64,000 bases of DNA, from the NCBI GenBank assembly GCA_030278955.1, contig JAOANR010000001.1:38327708-38391707 (forward strand), in the 5' to 3' direction. Position numbers and translations under genes: made by a program. Source of the stretch: Hygrophila difformis. Taxonomy: Eukaryota; Streptophyta; Magnoliopsida; Lamiales; Acanthaceae. Below the pieces are notes generated by a model. It did not search any database. It had not been told where the DNA came from and was given only the letters and a program-made list of their open reading frames with translations. Shown here one piece after another: positions 22,948 to 33,119 of this stretch (within the stretch, counting starts at the first letter, position 1; the number at the start of each line of letters is the position of its first letter).

Positions 22948-23250
22948 ACCTTGCGGGTTCGATTCCCCAAGGTGTCTGTGTCCCTGCGGGTTCAATTCCC
23001 CAGGATGTCTATCTTACCTTGCGGGTTCTATTCCCCAAGGTGTATGTGTTCCTGCGGGTTAAATTCCCCAGGATGTGTGTCTATCTTACTTTCCGGTTCG
23101 ATTCCCCAGGGTGTATGTTTTCCTGCGGGTTCAATTCCCAGGATGGGTGTCAATTCCTGCGGGTTCGATTCCCCAGGACGTGTGTTGATTCCTACGGGTT
23201 CGATTCCCTAGGATGCGTTTCAATTCTTGCGGGTTCAATTCCCCAAGAAC
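22948..23250 (+). repeat. Array of tRNA T-loop-like motifs, nine copies
   Basis: The same motif at about 22954, 22987, 23022, 23055, 23094, 23127, 23160, 23196 and 23230; period 33-39 bp. Copy number has grown from six to nine since the surrounding 1-kb duplication, or shrunk in the first copy. Confidence 0.8.
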
Positions 23251-23555
23251 GAATTACACTAGATCATATTGGACAATAGTGAAAGAGTGAAATCCTGAAA
23301 TACCAAATTCTGAAGTGATGAGAAAGTTAAAAGACTTGAATATTTTCTTTGTTTAGATTATGCTTTTAAATTATGTCTTGTGATTATTTTATCATGAGTG
23401 TTGAATTATGATCATGTGGAAATACTTGTTTAAAATTTTGCCACTTAATTATTAGTGCGTGAATAAATTGAATTGTGTATTATCTACAAGCATACTTTTA
23501 TTAAATTTAATTAAAGGCTTTGAAACCCCTTGACCATACTAGGTGTTAACTTACT

Positions 23556-23601
23556 CAGCACGTTTTTGCTGACCAAATCATATTTTCCCTTTTTCTTTCA
23601 G
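23556..23601 (+). promoter_or_regulatory. LTR stem-loop and acceptor-like site, K
   Basis: CAGCA (23556-23560) pairs with TGCTG (23567-23571), then TATTTTCCCTTTTTCTTTCAG ends at 23601 (last 20 bases are pyrimidine-rich). The fourth pair is C-G instead of the T-A of R1, a compensating change. Confidence 0.55.
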
Positions 23602-23959
23602 AGTTGAGGATTATGCATCATCATATGCATACATGGGAATTTTGGGAAGATACATTATTTTAAAATTTTTGCATTAGACTAGAACTTGCATGAACGGGCC
23701 TGTTTAACCCGTGTTTTGGCCATGTTGGCCCAGTGCTTAAATTTCCGCTGCATTACAATTGTATATATGTAAATATTACATTCTGCTGCAACTTTGACAT
23801 AATGATTTTTAAGTTATATTACAATGGGCTGTTTGAATGTTTTAAATTCTAAAAAATCATAGCCTTGCATCTCTTTAGCAAGCTCGGAGAAACCGTGTCT
23901 TGCTAGGGAGGTGTTGCGGTGACATCCCGACCTGGGTTATCAAAAATCGGGGTGTTACA

Positions 23960-24259
23960 ATATTATTTTAGAATCTTTGCATTAGACTAGAACTTGCATG
24001 AACAGGCCTGTTTAACCCGTGTTTTGGCCATGTTGGCCCTATTTTCAAATTCCGCTGCTATCTATGTAATTAGCTATTATTTTCCGCTGCAACTGTAATG
24101 ACATTATTTTCGAATTATATTACAATGGGCTGTTTTTATGTTTTAAATTCTGAAAAACCATAGCCTTGCATCTCTTTAACAAGCTCGGAGAAACCGTGTC
24201 TTGCTAGGAAGGTGTGGCGGTGACATCCCGGCCTGGGTTATCAAATCCGGGGTGTTACA
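23960..24259 (+). repeat. Tail of an older LTR (J)
   Basis: These 300 bp repeat the last 300 bp of the K LTR (compare 23652-23959) with several differences and end CCGGGGTGTTACA at 24259, followed by copy B. Best read as the end of an older related LTR into which K inserted. CCATG (24260-24264) would be J's target duplication: copy C has the uninterrupted GACCATGTC there. Confidence 0.7.
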
Positions 24260-26933
24260 CCATGTCTCACGACACACTTTTTGTCTAGCGACATGAAAAC
24301 CCTAAATTTCCAAAAATTCAGATCCTTTTATTCCCCACCTCTCGTGTCGTGATCCTCCCATTGTGAACTCACGGTTCACGATGCAATTCTGTCTCACGAC
24401 ATGCATGGCATCCTCTTGCCAAAATTTTATGTTTCTCTATATCCGATCATTAATTAATTGAACCATTAAGTCATTAATTAATGATTATGATTAGGAATAA
24501 TTAAATCAATAATTACCATGATTAAAGGAACTTTGTTCAATTTTCACTAAAACAATTTTCTATAATAAAATTTTGATGCCTTGAGCAGATGATCCAGACT
24601 GTAATAAATTTACGGTATGAGGGGTTATTTAAGTCATTAATTATGGAATCCTTCTATATCCTTGCATGAGAAACCAATGTCTCTTATGCAGGGCATTTTG
24701 TCTTCTTTTATTTTATTTTATTCTGTTTTGTCTTTCCCGTGTTGTGTGAAACAGCTAGTAAGGAATATATCAGACTAATGTTGGCAGGTATTCCCACACG
24801 GGTAAACTAGATCGTGGTCTGTATATTAATTACTAGATGTTATTTTGCATGGTCTGGATAGTGGTCGGTGGAAGCCTTGGCGGTTCGTCCATCCGGGATT
24901 TTAATAGCTGCTCAGCTGACTCCTATCCGGATACAGTTTATTTTTTCTTATCTTAATTTCCAAACCCAAATTCTAATCTGTAACAGGACTTAAACGGTAT
25001 CTGTCAATACCGTCTGATAAATTTTACAGAAAAGAAACATGTAGGTTTTATCTGAATTCACAGACAACAGGGGACCAACTGGTAGCGATACTGCCATTAT
25101 AGGGCTTTATGCTATCTAAAGTTCATTCCATCAGAGTAATTGAGAAACTGGACAGCAGATGTTTGCAGTCCACCTAATTACTCTGCCATTATTTTTGCCT
25201 CCCGGATATTCCATCTTTGTGTCTCACATTCTGTCTAGACCCACCCTTATATTTTGGGTCAATTAATTTTACACTTCCATATATCCGTATGCATGCTACT
25301 ACTATGTAATTATTGTGGTCTATAATATTTTGGGATGCTTCCCCTGGACATTAGAAGTCTAGATTCAAATAGATATTGCATATTAAATTTCCAACAAAAA
25401 TTCATCGATAAAAACCGGATCTAAGTAAGGGATAAATTCCTCAGTTATGACTAATTCATATTCTACTGAGGGTTGATTTTGGGAAATTAGAAGCAGAGTC
25501 AGCGATTAGGTCTCTTCTAGACTGAAAGGGTCTGTCTTCTCATTGAGAGTCTAGTACCTATTTAGGGAATGGTTTTCAAATTTATTATTTTCCAAAATTG
25601 CTGTGTGTTGGAAATCTGTTATTAAATATGACACTGAGATGGGGTCCACTTGGATTCAAATATGGTGTGATAGATGATACTAGAGGAACAACACTCAGGC
25701 CTTGGTTATTTTCTAAGATAGGGTTGAGTTCCTTTCAACTACTATCCTCCTCTGCCAAAGCCTATCTTTTAGTCCTGAGTGAGTGCATCCGGAACGAACT
25801 AATTCATTAGTTCGTTTCATTAGTTTGTATCTCATAACCACCCGGAAAGAAGTGAACGTTGAGAGCGGTTCACCGAGATCCGGAAATTCTTGATCCGCAT
25901 CCGGTCATCATGACTGGGGGCTCTTCTTATACTACCAGGGTAACTCTTTTGAAACCTCCGAGTGATAGAATTTTAAATGCTTTCTTTACCGCTTTCTTTT
26001 AAATGTTGTCTTTAGAGGTCACTCGGATGTCTTGAAAGTAGCGAAACTGCTTCTAGGTTTGAGAGTTATGGGATAGTTCAGGCTCAGTTAGAATCTTTGG
26101 GTGTGACATGGGGGAATGATAGCAATACTCGGCATTTCAACTAATGATCTGTCTGGTGTTGCTTGTCCACCATAGATGAAATAACATACCCTGGCCGGGG
26201 CAGTTACGAATCTGTGGTATCTTAGAATTTGCGGTCTTAAGAACATGTAAACTCATACTGTAATTACCTGTCTGTTAAAGGGAACATAGTACTGAGAGCA
26301 TGAGAATTAGCTATCTGACAGGATTATCCCAAACAAATATCTGTGTATATAAATGGAAGTTTAATTATGCTTTATCTAAATCTTGTCCAATTTTTATTCT
26401 CTCCTTCCTGTCCCTTCTGTCTCACATCTGAATCAGCTTCATAGTTAGCATAGCATAGATTTTCATCGCTTTCCTAGATATAAATTTAATTACTTTCTTA
26501 GAATAATTTTAACTGCTTTTCTAAGCATAGATCTAGTTGCTTTCTAGAATAGATTTAACCAGCTTTGTAGTTTAAATTTTATTGCTTTCATAGTCTAATT
26601 TAAATTCCGTCAGTAGATGATAGTTTCAACCTTCAAATCGGTTAGAGAAATACGAGTGGAAAATCTAGTAAAACGGTGTGAAACCTGCTTCTATCGCACA
26701 ACCTCCAGTGAACGATCAGGTCTTACCTATAAAATTGCAATTTTTCGACACCGTGCGCTTTCGGGCCACAGTTTCTTAACACGAGTAATAAAAACGTGAC
26801 AACCTATAAATATATCCCTAATGCCAAACCCATCACTATAAATTGGTTTCAGTAAATAAAATCTAAACAGGGATTATTTTTATTCTTTTCGAAAATACTC
26901 GTGGTTGGAAATTGTCAAAAGTTTCAATAGTGT
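24260..26933 (+). repeat. Repeat B, truncated on the left by J
   Basis: Co-linear with copy C (28904-31592) to AATTGTCAAAAGTTTCA at 26933. Starts inside the last hairpin units (24260-24410). It has no sizeable ORF. The stretch around 26617-26800 (conserved in C at 31279-31460), with ACACCGTGCGCTTTCGGGCC, recalls LTR-end regions of large plant gypsy elements, but this is only an impression. Confidence 0.7.
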
Positions 26934-27125
26934 GTGTTAAAACCCTGGATTAGGATGTTGTTTATTTTAATATTGTTTTAGGTATTATTTTTGTTCAAAC
27001 ATGTGCTAGGTAGATTCATATTCTGCTTGTTTATTTATGGTAGAAATAGCTTTTTAATCTGAAATAGGGTGAGATCACGTATGTTGCATGTTACTGTTCC
27101 TTTTTCTGACTTGTGTCCTGAACCA
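26934..27125 (+). other. AT-rich spacer between copies B and C
   Basis: No gene; leads directly into copy C, which is interrupted by the hAT-like element. Confidence 0.5.
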
Positions 27126-27133
27126 CCCCCATG

Positions 27134-28202
27134 TAGGGCTGTCAAAATGGGTTTGGCCCGTTGGGCCAGCCCGCCCCCGCCTTTCAATAGGGTGGGTTGG
27201 GCTGAATAAATAAAGGCCCGTTTGGAAGCGGGCCTAAATGGGCTAGCCCGCCTGAACCCGCCGTCGCTTGGGCTGGCCTGCGGCGGGTGCGGGCCAGCCC
27301 GTGGGCTAAGCCAAAATTTTATTTATTTAAATTTTTTGTTAAGTTTGTAATGAAAATCTGAATAACATATGTATTCGTAAGATTATTGATTAGTTGAATA
27401 TTTTTTGAATTCATATATTCTAATTTGATATTAGTTAATATAATTCAATTTATCATTTTTTTAGTTATAAACTGAATTATATTAACTAAATTAAATTAGA
27501 ATAATTTTAAAGCTCACTGTATATGACATGAGCTATTTAACATTACTTTTTCAGCTAATTTTTTTCATAAAGAATACTATACAAAATTAAACTAAATCAT
27601 TTTAGATTATATTAAAAATATTATTTAAATTAGTCAATATATTTAATTTTGGAAAAATAACAATTCTAATCAAATGTAAAACTAGTTAAACTAATATATT
27701 TTAATTTTAACACAATTCTAATCAAAATTAGTTAATATATTTAAAAACAATATTATTACCAATTTTGAAATATTAAGAATTAAAGAAATGCAAGGGACTT
27801 TGTGTAGAAATGTAAAACTGTATTGGAATTTGTACAGAATAGTAAAAGTGATTACTTTTAATGGGATTTGACAATAATTAAAATTCTAATCAAACTTATA
27901 TTCATTTAATTTATCTAAAAATGGAAATGTGTCAAACTTCGTGGGACACCCAAAAAGGGGAATAGGTGTCAAACTTCGTGGGACGGAGAGAGTACAATTT
28001 ATTATATAATTAAAATTTAATTTATTAATTAAATAAAAAACCGCGGGCTAGCCCGCCTGGCCCGCAACCCGCCGGTGGGTTGGTCTGGGCTGAGGTTATT
28101 CTAGCCCGCCCCGCCGTGGGCCCAACCCGCCTAAGCCCGCAAAATGGTGGGCTGGAGTGGGCTTGGCCCGTGTCGCTCCGCCGGCCCGTCTTGACAACTC
28201 TA
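27134..28202. mobile_element. hAT-like non-autonomous DNA transposon, 1069 bp
   Basis: Begins TAGGGCTGTCAAAATGGG and ends in the imperfect inverted copy (complement TAGAGTTGTCAAGACGGG; 14 of 18 match). Flanked by a perfect 8-bp duplication CCCCCATG (27126-27133 and 28203-28210), diagnostic of the hAT superfamily. Subterminal regions are packed with GGCCCG/CGGGCC and GGGCGGG motifs; the middle is AT-rich. No transposase is encoded, so it was moved in trans. Confidence 0.92.
27918..27996. repeat. Partial Stowaway-like end inside the hAT element
   Basis: GTGTCAAACTTCGTGGGAC occurs twice and ends ...GGGACGGAGAGAGTA, the complement of the TACTCCCTCCGTCCC type of plant Stowaway MITE end. The opposite terminus was not found, so it is a fragment. 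Confidence 0.45.
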
Positions 28203-31200
28203 CCCCCATGTCGCTTACCTCTTCCAGTCGCGAGATCACGTCTAGCGACTGGAAGGTAGTCTCGCGACATGGGTGCCTTGGGACACTTGTTTTATAATTT
28301 TGAAAACCCCAGTTGTGAGGCAATCCTGACGCACGGTTCACGACACACTTTCTTGCCTAGCCACTGAGGACCAAAACCCTTGGTTCTTGTCGCAAGACTC
28401 ATGTCGTGAACCCACGGTTCACGACACACTTCTTAGTCTCACGACTGGTAATTATGCCTGAGATAAATTTTTAAAAAACCCCAGTCGCAAGACCCTCCTG
28501 TCGTGAGACCACGTCTCACGACACATTTTTTTAGTCTCGCGACTGGGAGATCATATTGCTTGCTATTTTATAAAAAGTCCAGTCGCTAGACTCCTGTCGT
28601 GAGATCACGTCTCACGACACACTTTTGCGTCTCGCGACTGGGAACCCAAATGCTTGGAATACTTTGCTAATTCATTCCAGTTCCTAGACTCCTGTCGTGA
28701 GACTATGACTCGCGACACAATTCTGGTCTAAGGACTGGACTCTCATGACTTAGCAATAATTTTCAAAATTCACCAGTCGTGAAACCTATGTCGCAGAACC
28801 TAGGTCCGCGACACAATTTATGGTATCATGAATGGGTTCTCATCTCTTTTAATTTCCATAAATTCTAACTTCCAACCCCTGTGTCGCGAGATTCCTGTCC
28901 GTGAGACCATGTCTCACGACACACTTTTTGTCTAGCGACATGGAAACCCTAAATTTTCAAAAATTTAAATTCTTTTATCCCCCACCCCTCATGTCGTGAT
29001 CCTCCCGTCGTGAACCCACGGTTTCCCGTCGTGAACCCACGGTTCACGACGCAATTCTGTCTCGCGACATGCATGGCATCCTCTTGCCAAATTTTATGTT
29101 TCTCCATATTCGACCATTAATTAATTGAACCCTTAAGTCAACAATTAAGGATCATGTTTAGCAATAATTAAGATCAATAATTACCATGATTAAAGGATCC
29201 TTGTTCAAGTCTCATTAAAATACTTTTCTATAAACAAAATCTTGATACCTTAAGCAGATAATCCGGACTGTAATTACTTACGATATGAAGGATTATTTAA
29301 GTCATTAATTATGGATTTAATTCCATACCCTTGCATGAGAAACCAATGTCTCTCATACAAGGCATTTTTATTTTATTTCATTTTGGTCTTTCTCGTGACG
29401 CGTGAATAAACAGTAAAAGATATTACAGAATAATGTTGGCGAACGGTTCCTTCACAGGGAAATGAAGTAGCCCGTAGGCTTTATATTAATTACTGTTTGT
29501 TATTTTACATGGTTTGGACAATAATTAATGAGGTCAGGCGAACGGTCCTCTCACCGGGAAATGAAGTAGCCACTCAGTTAGTTACGGTCAAAATACAGTT
29601 TTATTTTTATTATTTTAATTTCCAAACCCGAATTCTAATCTATAATAGGATTCAGTCGATATCTGTCAATATTGTCAGATGAATATCACAGAAAAGAAAC
29701 AGGTAGCTTGTTATCCAGAGACAGGAGAGGCCTAACTGGTAGCGATACTGCCATTATAGGGTTTTCTGCTGTCTAAAATCATTCCACCCTAATACTTAGG
29801 GAGTTGAACCACAGATAACTGCAGTCCAATCAACCCTAATTATTTTGACATCTTTTTAGCCAAAACCCTTCTTAATCCCGGCTATTACATTTCAGTGTCA
29901 CGCATTCTGTCTAGACCCACCCATATATTTTGGGTCAATTTATTTTACACTTCATTATACCTGTATGCATGATATTATTATGTAATTATTGTGGTCATAA
30001 TTATTTTGGGATCATTCCCTTGGACATGGAAGTCTAAATTTAAATCAGATATTGCATATTAAACAACAACAATCCATTTATAAAATATGGATCTAAGTAA
30101 GGGATAAATTCCGCAGTTATGTCTAGTTCATATTCTGTCAAGGGTTAAATATGGAAAATTAGAAGCAGAGTCAGCGATTAGGTCTCGTCTAGACTGAAAG
30201 GATATGTGTTCTTAATGAGAGTCTAGTACCTGTTTAGGGAATGGTTTTCAAATTCATTATTTTCCAAAATTGTTGTATGATGGGAATCTGGTGTTGAATA
30301 TTACACTGAGATGGGGTCCACTTGGATTCAAATATGGTGTGATAGATAATTCCAGAGGAACAACATTCAGGCTTTGGTTATTTTCTGAGATAGGGTTGAG
30401 TTCCTTTCAACTGCTATCCTATTCTGCCAAAGCCTATTTTTGAGTCCCAAGTGAGTGCATCCAGAACGAACTAAATTATTAGTTCGTTTCATTAGTTTGT
30501 ATCTTATAATCACCCGGAAGGAAGTGAACACTGCGAGAGGTTCACCGGATCCGGGAATTCTTGATCCACATCCAGTCATCCAGAATGGGGGCTTTCATTT
30601 ACTACCAGTATGATGCTTTTGAAACTTCCGAGTGATAGGATTTTAAAATGCTTTCTTTAGCGCTTTCTTTTAAACGCTTTTATAGAGGTCTCTCGGATGC
30701 GATGAGAGAACTTCTACTGCTACTAGGATTGAGAGTTATGGAAGAGTTCAGGCTTATTTAGAATCTTTAGGTGTGACATGGGAGAATGATAACAGTACTC
30801 GGCATTTCAATTAATGGTTTGTCGGGTGTTGCTTGTCCACCACAGATGAAATAACATACGCTGGCTGGGGCAGTTATGAATCCGTGGTATCTTAGAATTT
30901 GTGCTCTTAGGAACATGTAAACTCATACTGTAAGTACCTGTCTTTAAAAGGGAACGTAGTACTGAGAGCATGAGAATTAGCTATCTGACAAGATTATCCC
31001 AACCAAAGATTTGTGTATAAAAATGGAAGTTTAATTATGTTTTATCTAAGTATTGTCCAATCTTTATTATTTTCTTCCTGTACCTTCTGTCTCACTTGTG
31101 AATCAACTTCATAGTTAGCATAGCATAAATTTACAGCTTTCTTAGAATAATTTTCCTTGCTAGACATAATTTTAAATGCTTCTCTAGAACAGGTTTAATT

Positions 31201-31592
31201 GCTTTTCTATAATAGTTTTAACCCGCTTGGTAGCGTAATTTTATTGCTTTCATACTCTAGTTTAAATTCTGTCAGTAGATGTTAGTTCAACCCTTTAAAC
31301 CGATCAGAGCAATACGAGTGGAAAATCTAGTAAAACGGTGTGGGACCTGCTTCTATCGCACATCCTCCAGTGAACAATCCGGTCTTTCCTATAAATTACT
31401 GCAATTTTTGACACCGTGCGCTTTCGGGCCACAGTTTCTTAACACGAGTAATAAAAACGTGACAACCTATAAACATATCCATAATCCCAACTCCATCTTT
31501 ATAAATTGGTTTCTTTATATAAAACCTAAACCGGGATTCATTATTATTTTATTTCGAAAATACTCGTGATTGGAAATTGTCAAAAGTTTCAG
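28203..31592 (+). repeat. Repeat C
   Basis: Continues the sequence broken by the hAT insertion: a hairpin array (28211-29080), then about 2.5 kb co-linear with copy B, ending at AATTGTCAAAAGTTTCA (31592), after which the sequences diverge. No coding capacity. With the hAT element removed, equivalent points in B and C are about 3.57 kb apart. Confidence 0.7.
28211..29080. repeat. Array of about nine two-tier hairpins in repeat C
   Basis: Units about every 95-105 bp. The typical unit at about 28484-28550 has an outer arm CCCCAGTCGCAAGAC, an inner perfect hairpin TGTCGTGAGAC/GTCTCACGACA with a short loop, a T-rich spacer, and an outer arm GTCTCGCGACTGGG. Other inner stems are GTCGTGAACC/GGTTCACGAC (about 28408, 29030) and GTCGTGAGAT with GTCTCACGAC (about 28598). 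Arm sequences vary between units and pairing is mostly kept. Confidence 0.75.
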
Positions 31593-32530
31593 TTTGACCA
31601 TCATCCATTCACCCACCCCTAAATCTACCAAATCTTTATCCCCATGAATATGAGATTCACTTGCCATATTTTCCTTGATACCATCAATCCCGAAGGAAGA
31701 TGCCTTGGCAGAGGATTCAATGCACGTGGGCTCACTCCGAGGTCTGTCAATAGTGAATCATCAGCGGCGAAGACTGCGGGAGAAAAATACGTTTCATCGT
31801 GCATCATCGGTCTTGTAAGTGTCCAGAACAACCACATCTCATACACATAAAGTGCAGACCCTCATAAACGATTTGGATCATGTCGCCTTCAACATCTAGC
31901 GCTCCAAGGAGTTGTTCGTCAAGATAATCTCAATGCACACCCAAGCGTAGCGTATAGCCAAAGTATTTGCATCAACCTTAATAGGGGTACCCAGGGCTGA
32001 TGCAATGACTCTTAGTGTACTCTCCTTGTAAAAAGCTTACTTGATTCCTAAAAAACGGACCCAAGTCTGAATCTTGTTAACTTTGGACAAATCCGGATTA
32101 AAATTTGGTGACCATTGAATGATAGCAAGACAATGATTAAAGACGATCCACAGCCCTCTGGTGAGAAATTTATCTCGATCATCGTTCTTCTGAAATTTTG
32201 CCAGAACACATCCAAATCCCATATCCAGTAAATCAAATCTACCCTCTAAATTCCATGCGCTAGTAAGTCTTTCCTTCAAAGCAAGAAAACCAATAGTAGT
32301 CCCTAGTACTCTGATAACAAGAGTATCACACCATAGTTCGTACAATTCATCAAGAACCGATGATGCAGATTCGGGGGACTACACGATGAGGTCCAGAACG
32401 ATCGATATAAGCTAAATTTTCTTTCAACAGATCACATACCACAGTCCGTGGAGGAGGAACAGAGTCAAGAGATTGCCCAACCATAGTTACGTAACGGAAG
32501 GAAAGTGGCGGAGGGTCTGGAGTCCTTGTT
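31593..32530 (-). pseudogene. LINE ORF1 remnant (DUF4283-like)
   Basis: The minus strand from about 32345 reads an open stretch with LTSAWNLEGRFDLLDMGFG, then LTRGLWIVFNHCLAIIQW and NPDLSKVNKIQTWVRFLG. This is the pattern I know from the DUF4283 domain at the start of plant L1-type LINE ORF1 proteins (RNA-binding, chaperone-like). After a stop at 32037, other frames continue with GTPIKVDANT-like and VCIEI-like pieces down to about 31640. The zinc knuckle expected further on is not recognisable. The reading is broken in several places. It abuts copy C at 31592. Confidence 0.75.
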
Positions 32531-32769
32531 GGAGAAACATGAATAGCCGGAGGATGGGGGAGAGGGAGGTTTAGAGAATTTGCCTTTAATATCTCTATAA
32601 TTAATTAATTAAGATAGAACTAAAATTCTTTAAAAATATATTTTAATTTTTTTTAGAGTGACCATTTTTCTTTGTTATAGATAATTTAAATAAGTGACAT
32701 ATTTTCTAATATAAAATATAGTGGACTGTGAGGGAAAGTATAAGAGGAAGATCAATTAAAATGTGTGTC
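32531..32769. other. AT-rich stretch, no gene seen
   Basis: About 240 bp of AT-rich sequence between the LINE remnant and a MITE-like piece; nothing recognised. Confidence 0.4.
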
Positions 32770-32946
32770 GAGGGTGTTATCGAGTCGAGTCAAGCTGAAA
32801 TGCTCGAGTACTAAAATATTAGAACTTGACTGGGCTTGAGTCAAGTAGCAATAGTCGAGTACGAGTCGAGTTTTTTCCGAGTCGAGTTTTTTCCGAGCCA
32901 AGTCCTGAGTTGAGTACGAGTAGCACTACTCATTAATCACCCCTAG
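32770..32946. mobile_element. Possible small hAT-type MITE
   Basis: GAGGGTGTTATCGAG at the left and, as complement, GGGGTGATTAATGAG at the right are imperfect inverted ends; the interior is full of CGAGTCGAG and GAGTACGAG motifs, as in GAG/CTC-rich plant hAT MITEs. No clear 8-bp duplication, so boundaries are soft. Confidence 0.4.
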
Positions 32947-33119
32947 TGTGGTGGGACCTAATTGGACATAATTAAATAATTTATAACATTATTTGGACAA
33001 ACTCAATAACAAAATTTCTCAAGCAGGTATTTCGATATTAAATTCATTAAGTGACATTCCGTAAGCCCTCTTAACATATTAATGCTGAATTAACGTGTTC
33101 ATGGAATTTTTTTTATTAT

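Larger units (their letters stand above)
21218..23375 (+). repeat. Tandem duplication of about 1.0-1.1 kb inside the K LTR
   Basis: The copy starting near 21224 (TTCCTAAGACATTGAT) recurs from 22247 with scattered substitutions, through both T-loop-like arrays and the phrase AATATTTTCTTTGTTTAG (about 22198 and 23338). The copies differ by many single bases and in array copy number, so the duplication is not very recent. Confidence 0.85.
20097..23959 (+). repeat. K 3' LTR, 3863 bp with internal 1-kb tandem duplication
   Basis: TGTAATACCCGAG at 20097 to CGGGGTGTTACA at 23959. Contains a CG-rich core (20578-20640), donor-like GTAAGT (20880), two T-loop-like repeat arrays, the stem-loop (23556-23571) and an acceptor-like CAG ending 23601. 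Without the duplication its length would be about 2.8 kb, like its relatives. Confidence 0.88.

Noticed and set aside
21921..23250. tRNA genes, because of GGTTCGATTCC motifs
   Set aside because: Only the T-loop-like motif is repeated; no acceptor stem, D arm or anticodon arm is present.
23652..24259. Tandem duplication of the last 300 bp of the K LTR
   Set aside because: A nested insertion of K into an older related LTR explains it with a normal LTR terminus at 23959; it remains possible but is less simple.
28211..29080. CRISPR-like array: regularly spaced palindromic repeats
   Set aside because: The palindromes vary in sequence, the spacers are partly complementary to each other, and the context is plant repeat DNA. 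Better described as nested inverted repeats.
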